Shown here piece by piece: positions 1-9,080 of a stretch of DNA of 51,088 bases (the first letter of the stretch is position 1; every line of letters starts with the position of its first letter). The stretch is from Anaerococcus pacaensis 9403502 (GTDB lineage: Bacteria > Bacillota > Clostridia > Tissierellales > Peptoniphilaceae). Location: the NCBI GenBank assembly GCA_000308255.3, contig HG326664.1, forward strand, positions 125,131 through 176,218. Direction: 5' to 3'. The position numbers and the translations under genes were made by a program. The notes under the pieces are model-generated. The model searched no databases. It had not been told where the DNA came from and was given only the letters and a program-made list of their open reading frames with translations.

Positions 1-42
1 TTCCTCGTCTTTTTTCTATCTTAGGACTTTTGCAACAGCCCC
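1..42 (-). mobile_element. Possible insertion sequence end at the window edge
   Basis: Read on the minus strand, 42 to 21 begins GGGGCTGTTGCAAAAG. This resembles terminal inverted repeats of IS families whose ends carry a CTGTTGCAAA core (for example the IS6 family). It lies 7 bp beyond the thiC stop. No transposase is visible because the window ends here. The match is from memory and one end cannot prove an element; a thiC downstream region that resembles one by chance is the alternative. Confidence 0.3.
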
Positions 43-49
43 TTATGAA

Positions 50-1372
50 TTAGCAAAATGGGTTTGATTCTTCCATATCGATTTTGATATCTTTACCTTC
101 TAGTATTAGATTCATATTTCTCATAGAACACATTGATCCACACATAGTGCATGTACCATCATCTGAGTGGTTTGATTCTTCCCAATATCTACGAGCCTTT
201 ACTGGATCTAGGGCAAGTTCGAACATACCTTCCCAGTCAAGAGCTTGACGGCGTTTACTCATTTCTAGGTCCCATTCACGGGCGTGAGCTAGTTTATGAA
301 TATCTCCCGCGTGAGCTGCGATTTTTGTAGCAATGATACCTTCGCGTACATCGTCTACATCAGGTAGCCTTAAGTGCTCTGCTGGTGTTACATAACATAG
401 GAAGTCTGCTCCAGCTGCTGCTGCGATAGCCCCACCTATAGCTGATGTGATGTGGTCATAGCCTGGTGCGATATCTGTAACTAGTGGGCCTAATACGTAA
501 AATGGTGCATTGTGGCATAGGCGTTTTTCTAGTTGCATGTTCATAGCAATGTCCCCTATTGGCACGTGGCCTGGGCCTTCAATCATAATTTGAACATTTT
601 TCTCCCAAGCTCTCTTTGTAAGTTCACCTAGTGTAATAAGCTCAGCAATTTGTCCAGGATCTGTTGCATCGTGGATACCACCTGGTCTGAGTGAGTCACC
701 TAGTGAGATTGTAACATCGTGTTCATAGCAGATATCAAGTAATTCATCATAGTATTCGTAGAATGGATTTTCTCTATCATTCATCTTCATCCATCCAAAT
801 AGTAGGGATCCACCGCGAGATACAATTTCATTCACTCTTCTATTTCTAAGGTATATTTCAGCATTAGCCTTGTTGATACCAGCATGTATTGTGACAAAAT
901 CTACCCCATTTTCAGCGTGATTTCTCACTACATCTAAGAACTCTTCTGCCTTTATAAAGCTAAGGCCTTTTTCAAGAAATCCTACAGCATCATACATTGG
1001 CACTGTGCCAATCATAGCGGTTGATTTTTCTATTAGTTTTTCTCTAAACTCTTGGGTCTTACCATAGTTTGAAAGGTCCATGATAGCTTCAGCCCCCATT
1101 GATAGGGCCATATCTACTTTTGCCATCTCAAGGTCCATATCATTTAGGTCTTTCGAAATACCAAGGTTTACGTTAATTTTAGTTCTAAGGCCTGTACCTA
1201 CACCTTCTGGAGAAATAGACTTGTGGTGGATATTGCAAGGTATAACTATCTCACCTATCGCCATCTTTTCTAACAGATAATCAGTTGATACGCCTTCTTT
1301 TTCAGCTACTATTTCCATTTCAGGTGTTACAATACCTTTTTTAGCAGCTTCCATCTGTGTTTTATATTCCAT
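50..1372 (-). CDS. thiC: Phosphomethylpyrimidine synthase ThiC
   Basis: Cytosolic radical SAM enzyme that rearranges 5-aminoimidazole ribotide into hydroxymethylpyrimidine phosphate, the pyrimidine half of thiamine. The 440-residue protein is the short, anaerobe-type form without the long N-terminal extension of proteobacterial ThiC. Family segments such as [22 protein letters not shown] and CYVTPAEHL are visible. The C-terminal cluster-binding stretch reads CTMCGSMC, a CX2CX3C spacing, against the CX2CX4C I associate with ThiC. The start is set by AGGAGG at 1383-1388, ten bases upstream. It stands alone, with no other thi biosynthesis gene in the window, and its leader carries a TPP riboswitch, so it should be repressed by thiamine pyrophosphate. 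Confidence 0.96.
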   Translation of the reverse strand: MEYKTQMEAAKKGIVTPEMEIVAEKEGVSTDYLLEKMAIGEIVIPCNIHHKSISPEGVGTGLRTKINVNLGISKDLNDMDLEMAKVDMALSMGAEAIMDLSNYGKTQEFREKLIEKSTAMIGTVPMYDAVGFLEKGLSFIKAEEFLDVVRNHAENGVDFVTIHAGINKANAEIYLRNRRVNEIVSRGGSLLFGWMKMNDRENPFYEYYDELLDICYEHDVTISLGDSLRPGGIHDATDPGQIAELITLGELTKRAWEKNVQIMIEGPGHVPIGDIAMNMQLEKRLCHNAPFYVLGPLVTDIAPGYDHITSAIGGAIAAAAGADFLCYVTPAEHLRLPDVDDVREGIIATKIAAHAGDIHKLAHAREWDLEMSKRRQALDWEGMFELALDPVKARRYWEESNHSDDGTCTMCGSMCSMRNMNLILEGKDIKIDMEESNPFC

Positions 1373-1383
1373 AAATAAAAAAC

Positions 1384-1405
1384 CTCCTAATTTTATAAAT
1401 AGGAG
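1384..1405 (-). promoter_or_regulatory. Hairpin that sequesters the thiC ribosome binding site
   Basis: In the thiC leader CTCCTA (1405-1400) can pair with TAGGAG (1389-1384), burying most of the AGGAGG ribosome binding site in a 6-bp stem. The stem is followed directly by a run of six U (1382 down). It could act as a Shine-Dalgarno sequestor or as a weak intrinsic terminator. Its upstream arm overlaps the outer part of riboswitch stem P1, so the two folds compete. Confidence 0.55.
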
Positions 1406-1487
1406 TTCCTTTTGCTTCCCTACGCGTGCATTACCACAACAGGTTTAAATGGTCTAACTCATTCGTTACTCTCAGCAAAAAGCTCCC
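1400..1487 (-). promoter_or_regulatory. TPP (thi-box) riboswitch
   Basis: The minus strand between the thiC promoter and start contains the conserved TPP aptamer elements in order: GCTGAGAG, then AAACCTG, then GGTAATGCACGCGTAGGGAA. The flanks GGGAGCTTTTTGC and GCAAAAGGAACTCC form stem P1. It binds thiamine pyrophosphate and represses the downstream gene. The expression platform is the hairpin over the thiC ribosome binding site. Confidence 0.93.
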
Positions 1488-1508
1488 ATAGTTTTTATTT
1501 ATAAATTT

Positions 1509-1537
1509 ATTATATAATACTTGTGATTAATTGTAAA
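1509..1537 (-). promoter_or_regulatory. thiC promoter
   Basis: On the minus strand TTTACA (1537-1532), a 17-base spacer and TATAAT (1514-1509) form a near-consensus housekeeping promoter. Transcription would begin near 1502, about 15 bases ahead of the TPP aptamer. Confidence 0.7.
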
Positions 1538-1560
1538 ATAAGAATGTACTGAAAGAATCA

Positions 1561-1584
1561 AGAAAAAAAGAGCTATGCGCTCTT
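1561..1584 (-). terminator. Intrinsic terminator after trhP
   Basis: Minus-strand AAGAGC and GCTCTT form a 6-bp stem around a 5-base loop, followed by an almost unbroken U run. The stem overlaps the trhP stop codon. It closes the long operon that begins near obgE and separates it from the thiC promoter. Confidence 0.85.
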
Positions 1585-2824
1585 AGTTTTCTTCTTCTAT
1601 TACTTTTCTAAGCATGTCCCCTTTTTCAAGTGGGAGATCTATATACATATGGATTTCTTCTTTTGCTTTATTAGCGACTTCGATTTCTTCGCCCTTAGTA
1701 TTGGTCATAGCAGTGATCTTATAATTATAATAGTCAGGAGAATTACCAAATATTTCTATCTCATCGCCTACAAAAAACCTATTTCTTTGCTCAATAATTG
1801 CCTCTTTGGTATCTTCGTTATAATCAAGTACAGCTCCTATGAAGTCATATTTTCTAATGTATGATGAATTTTCATAGATTTGAGCATCGCTATCTGGTTT
1901 ATTGTGGAAGAAGCCTTTTGTATAGTGTCTGTGGCTAGCTTTTTGGAGTTCGTTGAAATATTTTTCTATAGTTTCTTCGTTATAGTTGCCCTCATAATAT
2001 GCATCTATAACTTGTCTATAGCTTCTTATTACAGTAGCTACATAAAATGCTGTCTTCATGCGGCCTTCAACCTTAAAGCTATCTATACCTGCTTCAATTA
2101 GCTTATCTAGCTCATCGATTAGGCACAAATCTTTTGAGTTCATGATATATGTGCCGCTACCATCTTCCTCAATTGGATAATACTCTCCTGGCCTGTTTTC
2201 TTCTTGTATAGAATATTTCCAGCGGCATGCTTGGGCACAGTCCCCCCTATTGGCATCTCTTCCTGCCATGTAGTTTGATAATAGGCATCTACCAGAATAA
2301 GATATACACATAGCCCCATGAACAAATACTTCAAGTTCAAGTTCTTTTGGTGTATTATTTCTTATATCAATAATTTCTTCTAGGGATAATTCACGGGCAA
2401 GGATCACACGTTTTGCTCCCATCTTGTGCCAGAAATTGACTGTAGCTGAGTTTGTAACAGATGCTTGAGTTGAGATGTGTAGGTCAATATCTGTTAGCTC
2501 TTTAGCTATAGAAAATATGCCAGGATCTGATATGATAAGTGCATCTACACCTATTTCATTTAAAAATTTTAGATAATCTTCAAGCCCTTCCATATCTTCA
2601 TCGTGAGGAACGATATTCATTGTAATATGAACCCTTACATTGTTAGCATGGGCATATTCTACAGCTTTAATCATAGCGTCTCTATCAAAGTTTTTGGCAT
2701 TGGCACGGAGGCCAAAGCTATCTCCAGCCATAAATACCGCATCAGCACCAAATTTAATAGCTGCTTCGAGTCTTTCCATATCACCAGCGGGGGCAAGTAA
2801 TTCTACTTTTTTGTTTTCCATCAT
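1583..2824 (-). CDS. trhP: U32 family tRNA hydroxylation protein (TrhP/YrrO-like)
   Basis: Peptidase-U32-family protein, annotated historically as collagenase-like. Its characterised relatives TrhP/YrrO make 5-hydroxyuridine at wobble position 34 of tRNA. The N-terminus LLAPAGDMERLEAAIKFGAD and the U32 signature around residues 165-200 (VFVHGAMCISYSGRC, then GDCAQACRW) are clear, with the four conserved cysteines present. At 413 residues it matches the TrhP/YrrO length. Its start overlaps the stop of the upstream trmR by four bases (ATGA), and TrmR methylates exactly the product TrhP makes, which supports this assignment over a protease. Two adjacent ATGs are possible; the second is better spaced from GGAG. 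Confidence 0.9.
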   Translation of the reverse strand: MMENKKVELLAPAGDMERLEAAIKFGADAVFMAGDSFGLRANAKNFDRDAMIKAVEYAHANNVRVHITMNIVPHDEDMEGLEDYLKFLNEIGVDALIISDPGIFSIAKELTDIDLHISTQASVTNSATVNFWHKMGAKRVILARELSLEEIIDIRNNTPKELELEVFVHGAMCISYSGRCLLSNYMAGRDANRGDCAQACRWKYSIQEENRPGEYYPIEEDGSGTYIMNSKDLCLIDELDKLIEAGIDSFKVEGRMKTAFYVATVIRSYRQVIDAYYEGNYNEETIEKYFNELQKASHRHYTKGFFHNKPDSDAQIYENSSYIRKYDFIGAVLDYNEDTKEAIIEQRNRFFVGDEIEIFGNSPDYYNYKITAMTNTKGEEIEVANKAKEEIHMYIDLPLEKGDMLRKVIEEEN

Positions 2825-3450
2825 TTCTCCTTAATACTTAATGTAAGCCCATCTCCTATCGGGATAAGTGATGAAGTAAAATCATCCCTATCTAGGACAT
2901 AGGCTATAAAATTCCTTAATCTTTTCACTATTGTAATCATGCGTCTATCAAGTAAATCGTCATTTGCCACCATGCCCTTAAAGAGTACATTGTCGGCTAT
3001 GATAATACCATTAGGATTGAGCATTTTCGCTGTTTGTTCAAAATACTCCTCATAATGGGCCTTATTTGCATCAATAAAGACAAAATCAAAGCCTTGATTT
3101 ATATTATTCAAGGCTTTTCTGGCATCATCATTTATTAAATTGATATCAGCATTATATTTTTTGAAATTTTCGATAGCTTTTCTAGCATTTGCTTCTTCAA
3201 GTTCTATAGTAGTAATTTTTGCTTCAGTGTACTTGTCAAAAATTAGCGCAGAATATCCTATAGCTGTCCCTATTTCGAGTATTGACTCAGGTTTTTTCAT
3301 CCTAAGTATAGTTTTTAGAAATTCCTTACTTTCTACTTTCATGATTGGGACGTCGTGTTCTTCTGCATAGGCCCTTATTTCAAGAAAATCTCTATCTTCA
3401 ATTATTGATTCGCTATATAAATTAATATGAGGATAAGTTATATAGGTCAT
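2821..3450 (-). CDS. trmR: tRNA 5-hydroxyuridine O-methyltransferase (TrmR/YrrM-like)
   Basis: Class I SAM-dependent O-methyltransferase. The Bacillus homolog TrmR (YrrM) converts 5-hydroxyuridine to 5-methoxyuridine at tRNA wobble positions. The SAM-binding motif ILEIGTAIGYSA lies near residue 57 and the metal/SAM motif DFVFIDANKAHYEEYF near residue 127, both typical of the COMT-like family. The 209 residues fit. The first ATG lies 29 bases inside the upstream RNase J gene, an unusually long overlap for this operon, but no later Met would keep the N-terminal helix. It is cotranscribed with trhP, whose product is its substrate-forming partner. Confidence 0.88.
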   Translation of the reverse strand: MTYITYPHINLYSESIIEDRDFLEIRAYAEEHDVPIMKVESKEFLKTILRMKKPESILEIGTAIGYSALIFDKYTEAKITTIELEEANARKAIENFKKYNADINLINDDARKALNNINQGFDFVFIDANKAHYEEYFEQTAKMLNPNGIIIADNVLFKGMVANDDLLDRRMITIVKRLRNFIAYVLDRDDFTSSLIPIGDGLTLSIKEK

Positions 3451-5116
3451 TGCTCTCTACTTCTGATATAACTGGTAGAATCATTGGATCTCTGCCAAGT
3501 TCGTTGTATAAATAAGATTTTAAATCTTCTCTGATTTGATATTTGATTTGAGAAATTGCTCTGATTTCTTCTTTTTGACATTTTTCAACAGATCTGATTA
3601 CAATTTCTTTTGCATTTTCAATGATATCTTGGTTTTCTTTTACATAAACAAAACCACGTGATACTATCTCAGGACCTGCCAGTAGTGCTTGAGTGTTTCT
3701 ATCAAAGGTGATAGATACAACCATTAGGCCATCTTCTGATAGGTGTTTACGGTCCTTTAATACAATATTTCCTACATCGCCAATACCAGATCCATCTACT
3801 AAGACATTGCCCGCTTGTACTTTGCCGGCAAGCTTAGCGTGTTTTTTAGTAAATTCGATTACATCGCCATTTTCTAATACAAAGATATTATCTTTCTCCA
3901 TTCCCATGTCGATAGCTACTTTTTCGTGTGTTTGTAATTGTCTTGCTTCACCATGGGCAGGGATTAGGTATTTTGGTGTGGTTAATTGATACATTAGCTT
4001 GATCTCTTCTTGACAAGCATGGCCTGAAGCATGGACCTTAGCTAGTGATGCATATATGATATTTACACCGATTCTAGTTAGTTTGTTGATAGTATTATTA
4101 ATTGCGATTTCATTACCAGGTATAGCTGACGAAGATAATATTACAGTATCTGTTTCATTTAAATGAATTTGTTTGTGGTCGCCATTTGCCATACGTGTGA
4201 GGGCTGATAGTGGCTCACCTTGGGTACCAGTTGATAGTACAACTATTTCATCATCTGCGTATGATTTGATATTTTTCATATCAATCAAGGTGTTTTTCTT
4301 TACATTAAGATAGCCAAGATCAGATGCGATCTTAACGTTATTTATCATTGACCTACCTGATAGGGCAACTTTTCTATTATATTTTTCTGCAGCATAGATT
4401 ACTTGTTGAACTCTGTGTAGGTTTGATGCAAATGTTGCTACAATTATCCTACCTGTCACTTGTCCAAATATTCTTACAAATGTATCGCCTACTTCTTTCT
4501 CGCTTAGAGAATATCCTGGGCGTTCTACATTAGTACTATCTGCATATAGGCCTAGTAAACCTCTTTTGCCTAGTTCTGCTATCCTTTGGATATCTGTAGG
4601 GTCTCCATCGATTGGAGTGAAATCCATCTTAAAGTCACCAGTAAATAGGATTGTTCCTATTGGTGATTTAAGGGCTATAGCGCATGAATCTGGAATAGAG
4701 TGACTTACTCTAATAAATTCTAGGCTCATCTCACCCACATCTACTTTGTTGTTTACATTTACCATCTTAATTTTATTTGGATTTAAGCCGTGTTCTTTAA
4801 ATTTATTTTCAAGAAGGCCCTTGGTTAGTTTTGAACAGTAGACATTGGTATCAATATTTTTTAGAAAATAAGGTATAGCCCCAATGTGGTCTTCGTGGCC
4901 ATGGGTTACAAATATACCTCTTAGTCTATCTTTGTTTTCTTCTACGTAGGAGAAATCTGGAATTACTATGTCTACCCCTAGCATTTCTTCATCTGGGAAT
5001 GTTAGACCACAGTCAATCATGACCATGTCATTTCCATATTCTACTACAGTACAATTCTTTCCTACTTCTTGTAAGCCCCCGAGAGGGATTACTCTTAACG
5101 TCTTATCTTTTGCCAT
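3422..5116 (-). CDS. rnj: Ribonuclease J
   Basis: Metallo-beta-lactamase/beta-CASP ribonuclease with 5'-3' exonuclease and endonuclease activity, central to mRNA decay and rRNA maturation in Firmicutes. The start VIPLGGLQEVGKNCTVVEYG and zinc motif THGHEDHIG (around residue 74) are diagnostic. Further catalytic segments (VSHSIPDSC, FTGDFKMD, ADSTNVERPGYS) follow, and the beta-CASP motif ASGHACQEEIK lies near residue 365. At 564 residues it is full length with the C-terminal domain. GGAG precedes the ATG at good spacing. It lies between a Fur-family regulator and trmR. Only one RNase J copy is seen here, so J1 and J2 cannot be distinguished. Confidence 0.96.
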   Translation of the reverse strand: MAKDKTLRVIPLGGLQEVGKNCTVVEYGNDMVMIDCGLTFPDEEMLGVDIVIPDFSYVEENKDRLRGIFVTHGHEDHIGAIPYFLKNIDTNVYCSKLTKGLLENKFKEHGLNPNKIKMVNVNNKVDVGEMSLEFIRVSHSIPDSCAIALKSPIGTILFTGDFKMDFTPIDGDPTDIQRIAELGKRGLLGLYADSTNVERPGYSLSEKEVGDTFVRIFGQVTGRIIVATFASNLHRVQQVIYAAEKYNRKVALSGRSMINNVKIASDLGYLNVKKNTLIDMKNIKSYADDEIVVLSTGTQGEPLSALTRMANGDHKQIHLNETDTVILSSSAIPGNEIAINNTINKLTRIGVNIIYASLAKVHASGHACQEEIKLMYQLTTPKYLIPAHGEARQLQTHEKVAIDMGMEKDNIFVLENGDVIEFTKKHAKLAGKVQAGNVLVDGSGIGDVGNIVLKDRKHLSEDGLMVVSITFDRNTQALLAGPEIVSRGFVYVKENQDIIENAKEIVIRSVEKCQKEEIRAISQIKYQIREDLKSYLYNELGRDPMILPVISEVESNDLYNLSSY

Positions 5117-5125
5117 TAATACTCC

Positions 5126-5557
5126 TTAATTTTTCTGACATTCGGAGCAAGTTCCATATATCCTTAGCGAATAATAATCTAAATCAAAATCGTATTGCTC
5201 TTTTAACTGATTAGCCATACGAGCTTTGTCCATAAATTCATCTTCTACAATTTTTCCACAACTAGTACAGATTATGTGATCATGGTGGTCATCATCTCCA
5301 TCCATGAGCTCGTATGTATAAGCGTTTTCTGTAAATTCTTGCTTGTTTACTATGCCTAGTTCTTCGAAAATATTAAGAGTCCTATAAATGGTTGCAATTC
5401 CTACTTGCTTGTGTTCTTCATGTACTAGTGAAAATAACTCTTCTGGTGTAACGTGTTTTAGTGAGCTATCTTTTAGTACATTAAATATTATCTCTCTTTG
5501 TTTAGTAAATTTCTGATTATTATCCTCAAAAATTCTTCTAATTTGATCAGTTTCCAT
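5126..5557 (-). CDS. Fur-family metalloregulator
   Basis: Dimeric metal-dependent transcriptional repressor of the Fur/PerR/Zur family. An N-terminal winged helix (residues 1-80; recognition segment VGIATIYRTLNIFEELGIV) is followed by a histidine-rich metal site (HHDHIICTSCGKIVE) and a second CXXC (CSEC) near the C-terminus. The two CXXC pairs form the structural zinc site. The sequence alone does not say whether it senses iron, peroxide or zinc. It overlaps the upstream DUF1292 gene by 11 bases and precedes rnj by 9, so it is an internal operon gene. No Fur-box-like palindrome was identified nearby. Confidence 0.9.
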   Translation of the reverse strand: METDQIRRIFEDNNQKFTKQREIIFNVLKDSSLKHVTPEELFSLVHEEHKQVGIATIYRTLNIFEELGIVNKQEFTENAYTYELMDGDDDHHDHIICTSCGKIVEDEFMDKARMANQLKEQYDFDLDYYSLRIYGTCSECQKN

Positions 5558-5789
5558 TGCTTTCTTCTTTCATTTCCTCATACAAGGCAATGATTTCGTC
5601 TAATTCTTTTTGATCATCTATAGTCTTAAAGAATACTTCTTCTTCATCTTCAACTACTTCTACTATGAGAATCATGTCATCATCATATTCTTGTAAGGCA
5701 CAATAATTCTTATCGTCTACTCCGAAAGTATCTATTACATTGAATTCGACTTCATTGTTGTTTTCATCAAATAAAATAATACTATCCAT
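5547..5789 (-). CDS. DUF1292 family protein (YrzB-like)
   Basis: Small acidic cytosolic protein of 80 residues, matching DUF1292. The family pattern is visible: an N-terminal F-DENNNEVEF strand, Y-ALQEY-DD and a C-terminal helix EIIALYEEM. Its function is unknown. In Bacillus-type genomes yrzB follows alaS-ireB-ruvX, exactly as here, which supports the call. Its start overlaps the ruvX stop by eight bases (ATGGATAG), with a GGAGA ribosome binding site inside ruvX. A second, larger DUF1292 protein is encoded at 46816-47229. Confidence 0.85.
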   Translation of the reverse strand: MDSIILFDENNNEVEFNVIDTFGVDDKNYCALQEYDDDMILIVEVVEDEEEVFFKTIDDQKELDEIIALYEEMKEESNGN

Positions 5790-6201
5790 TCTTTCTCCTA
5801 TCTAGGTAAGTTTGCAAAATAAAGGTAGCTGCAATCTTATCTATATGTTCTTTTCTATTTTCGCGTCTTACATCCATATCAATCAGCACTCGTTCTGATT
5901 GTAAAGTAGTCATACGCTCATCTTCATAGACTATTTCCTTATCTGTTTTTTTCTTAAGTAAGTCTACAAAGCTCATTACTTTCATAGATTGAGGGCCAAT
6001 AGTATTATTCATATTTTTAGGCAAGCCTACCACAATAGTTTCTACTTCATTAGCCTCTATCAGTTTAACTAAATATTCTATGTCAGTACTTGTCTTTTTT
6101 CTTTTGATTGTCTCTAGCGGATGAGCCATTAAAAACATGGGATCGCTTAAAGCGACCCCAATAGTTTTATCGCCAACATCAAGACCCATAATTCTAGTCA
6201 T
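5782..6201 (-). CDS. ruvX: RuvX/YqgF RNase H-fold nuclease
   Basis: RuvX (YqgF) has an RNase H-like fold and is linked to 16S rRNA 5'-end maturation and proposed as a Holliday-junction resolvase. The N-terminal [17 protein letters not shown] carries the first catalytic Asp. [17 protein letters not shown] and the C-terminal [13 protein letters not shown] are the other family motifs. At 139 residues it is the usual size. It overlaps ireB by eight bases and the DUF1292 gene by eight. The ribosome binding site at the first ATG is weak, so translation is probably coupled to ireB. It may also start four codons later at MGLDVG. Confidence 0.93.
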   Translation of the reverse strand: MTRIMGLDVGDKTIGVALSDPMFLMAHPLETIKRKKTSTDIEYLVKLIEANEVETIVVGLPKNMNNTIGPQSMKVMSFVDLLKKKTDKEIVYEDERMTTLQSERVLIDMDVRRENRKEHIDKIAATFILQTYLDRRKNG

Positions 6202-6454
6202 TTATATAGCTTGTTAATAGTTCTTCGATGATTTCATCACGGTCAACGGCGCGTATTAATTTACGAGCTCCATTATGTGCTGTTATATAGGTAGGGTCTC
6301 CTGATAATAGGTATCCTACTATTTGGCCAGCAGGCTTATAGCCTTTCTCCTCTAATGCAGCATACACTGTAGTAAGTATTTCTCTAATGTCTTTCTCATC
6401 ATCTCTTTCTGGTTTAAAGAGCATGGTTTCATTTAAGTTGTTGTTTTCAGTCAT
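6194..6454 (-). CDS. ireB: IreB family regulatory phosphoprotein (DUF965)
   Basis: Small regulator of the IreB/UPF0297 family. In Enterococcus, IreB is a substrate of the IreK Ser/Thr kinase and affects cephalosporin resistance. The conserved core is visible: [35 protein letters not shown] and [17 protein letters not shown] chose the ATG at 6454 (86 residues) because GAGAGGGG sits just upstream. An ATG eight codons earlier lies inside alaS without a ribosome binding site. The alaS-ireB-ruvX order is the standard Firmicutes arrangement. The N-terminal Thr residues phosphorylated in relatives may correspond to Thr2 or the Thr in NLNETM. Confidence 0.93.
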   Translation of the reverse strand: MTENNNLNETMLFKPERDDEKDIREILTTVYAALEEKGYKPAGQIVGYLLSGDPTYITAHNGARKLIRAVDRDEIIEELLTSYIND

Positions 6455-6464
6455 TTTACCCCTC

Positions 6465-9080
6465 TCAAATGAGTTCATTAGCTTTTTCTAAGGCAAGGTC
6501 TACCTTAGAAACATCTTTTCCTCCAGCTTGGGCGAAGTTTTTCTTACCTCCACCGTTACCACCTGTTATTTGGCTTATTTCACGTACAATCTTACCTGCA
6601 TCGTATTTATCAGTTAAGTTATCATCTACAGATACGGTAAAGATTATCTTATCATTTATGACACTTGCGAAAACTATAATTAGGTCATTGAAATTATTTT
6701 TTATCCTATTTTCATAGTCACGCATTTCATCAACTGATGCACCATCAAATCTGTGAACTAATAGGTTTACACCACCGATATTTTCTACCTTTTCATTTAG
6801 TTCGCTTGCGATATCCTTATTTGAGCTTGATTTTAGTCTTTTGATTTCATCTTTTTGACTTTCAATCTCACCCTTTAATGATTCAATCTTAGCTACTACA
6901 GCATTTTGATTTGTATTTAGACTACTTGCGATAGTAGTAAGTTCATCTTTTTGATTTTGCAATAATTTATAGACATTTTTACCAGTTACAGCTTCTATTC
7001 TACGAACACCAGCAGATACTGATGATTCGCTTATTATCTTAAACATGAGAATGTCTGAAGATTTGTTTACATGGCAGCCACCACATAATTCTTTAGAATA
7101 ATCCCCTATGGATACTACTCTAACATCTTCTTTATATTTATCCTCAAATAGGCCTATTGCACCCATTTTTTGTGATTGTTCATAAGGAACAATTACTTTA
7201 GATACTGGTAATTCTTCTCTAATTTTTTCATTTACAATATCTTCTAGCCTTCTCTTTTCATCTTCTTTTAGAGATTCGTTGTAGCTAAAGTCAAATCTAA
7301 GCTTGTTTTCATCTACTAGAGAACCAGCCTGTTTGATATCTTCACCAAACACATCTCTAAGGGCTTGGTCTAGTAAGTGTGTAGCTGAGTGGTTTCTGGT
7401 AATGTCGAGTCTTCTTTCACGCTCTACTTCAAATAGGTAGATATCACCTTGTTTTAAGTTGCCGTGAGTCACTTCTACATAGTGGAAATATATGTCATTT
7501 TTCTTTTGAACATCTGTTACTTTTGCACTAGCCTTATCGTTTCTAATAGTACCGATATCTGCTACTTCCCCACCACCTTCAGCATAAAATGAAGTCTTAT
7601 CACTTACTACTATACCAATAGAACCTTCATTTAGCGATGTTACTTCGCCTTCTTCGTCAAATAGATTTATAATAGTAGCTTCTGTAGATAGTATTTCATA
7701 TCCATTAAAGTCAGTTGGAGCTATGCCATCGATGTTGATATTATCAAGTGACCAGCCAGCATCTTTTTTACGAGCATTTCTAGCTGTCATTCTTTGATTT
7801 TCCATCTCTTCGCTAAATTTATCTTCATCTACACTGTAGTTTTGTTCTTCGAGTATTTCGCGAGTTAGATCTAGTGGGAATCCGTAAGTATCATATAGTT
7901 TGAATGCTTCACTACCAGAAAGGATTGTATTATTTTCCTTTTCCATATCAGCAATTAGGTCATTTAACCTATCTAGACCTTGGTCTATTGTTTTTTGGAA
8001 TCTTTCTTCTTCTTCTATAATTACATTTATAATATTTTCTTTATTAAATATTAGCTCTTCATATTCTTCTTTGTAAGAATCAATCACTTTTTCTACTATT
8101 TGAGCTAAAAATTCACCTTTAATACCAAGTAGCTTACCATGTCTATATGCACGACGGATAAGGCGTCTTAGTACATAGCCACGTTTTTCATTTGATGGAA
8201 CTACTCCATCAGACACTAGGAAGGTCATAGCTTTAGCGTGGTCTGTGATAACTCTAATAGATACATCTGCCTTGGGATCTTCCTTGTATTTTATACCTGA
8301 TATTGCTTCTATTTCATTTATTATGGCTTGGGCAAGGTCTACTTCAAATATGTTGTCTTTTTCTTGGACAATCATAGCTATTCTTTCTAGACCCATACCT
8401 GTATCTATGTTTGGATGAGCAAGAGGTGTGTAGTTACCTTCGCTATCTTTATTAAATTGGGTAAATACCAGATTCCATACTTCTAGAAACCTATCAGAAT
8501 GGTCATTGCCTGGAGCATTATCATTTTCATCGACTGCTTTAGATGGGCCTCTGTCTACAAATATTTCAGAACATGGACCACATGGACCTACTTCTAGTTC
8601 CCAGAAGTTATCTTCTTTACCTTGGCGAAGAATCCTATCCTCTGGCATACCTATGTCATTTTTCCATATGTCGTATGCTTCGTCATCTTCGGTAAATACT
8701 GTTACCCAAATATCATCTTTGCTGATTTCGAGTTCATTTGTAAGGTATTCATAAGCCCAAGAGATTGCTTCTTTTTTGAAGTAATCACCAAAAGAGAAGT
8801 TGCCAAGCATTTCAAAATATGTGCCGTGACGTTCAGTCTTTCCTACTCTTTCGATGTCACCAGTACGAACACACCTTTGAGATGATGTGGCTCTATTATT
8901 TTTCATTTTCTCTTCACCTGTGAAGTACTTTTTAAGTGGAGCCATGCCGGCGTTGATTAATAATAGAGATTCATCATCCCTTGGTATAAGTGGAAAAGAT
9001 TTTAATATTGTATGATCTTTTTTATTTCCAAAAAAATCTATATAAGATTTCCTAAGTTCGTTTACTGTTAAGTTCTTCAT
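6465..9080 (-). CDS. alaS: Alanyl-tRNA synthetase
   Basis: Class II synthetase that charges tRNA-Ala. Catalytic-domain signatures include [39 protein letters not shown] and [10 protein letters not shown]. The editing domain carries the zinc motif HSATH near residue 565 with CGGCH near residue 665. The C-terminal DHHA1-like glycine-rich tail [15 protein letters not shown] is present. The 871 residues are full length. Its start overlaps the Rrf2 regulator gene by four bases. No T-box leader precedes it, because there is no intergenic space, so control must come from upstream. Confidence 0.97.
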   Translation of the reverse strand: MKNLTVNELRKSYIDFFGNKKDHTILKSFPLIPRDDESLLLINAGMAPLKKYFTGEEKMKNNRATSSQRCVRTGDIERVGKTERHGTYFEMLGNFSFGDYFKKEAISWAYEYLTNELEISKDDIWVTVFTEDDEAYDIWKNDIGMPEDRILRQGKEDNFWELEVGPCGPCSEIFVDRGPSKAVDENDNAPGNDHSDRFLEVWNLVFTQFNKDSEGNYTPLAHPNIDTGMGLERIAMIVQEKDNIFEVDLAQAIINEIEAISGIKYKEDPKADVSIRVITDHAKAMTFLVSDGVVPSNEKRGYVLRRLIRRAYRHGKLLGIKGEFLAQIVEKVIDSYKEEYEELIFNKENIINVIIEEEERFQKTIDQGLDRLNDLIADMEKENNTILSGSEAFKLYDTYGFPLDLTREILEEQNYSVDEDKFSEEMENQRMTARNARKKDAGWSLDNINIDGIAPTDFNGYEILSTEATIINLFDEEGEVTSLNEGSIGIVVSDKTSFYAEGGGEVADIGTIRNDKASAKVTDVQKKNDIYFHYVEVTHGNLKQGDIYLFEVERERRLDITRNHSATHLLDQALRDVFGEDIKQAGSLVDENKLRFDFSYNESLKEDEKRRLEDIVNEKIREELPVSKVIVPYEQSQKMGAIGLFEDKYKEDVRVVSIGDYSKELCGGCHVNKSSDILMFKIISESSVSAGVRRIEAVTGKNVYKLLQNQKDELTTIASSLNTNQNAVVAKIESLKGEIESQKDEIKRLKSSSNKDIASELNEKVENIGGVNLLVHRFDGASVDEMRDYENRIKNNFNDLIIVFASVINDKIIFTVSVDDNLTDKYDAGKIVREISQITGGNGGGKKNFAQAGGKDVSKVDLALEKANELI

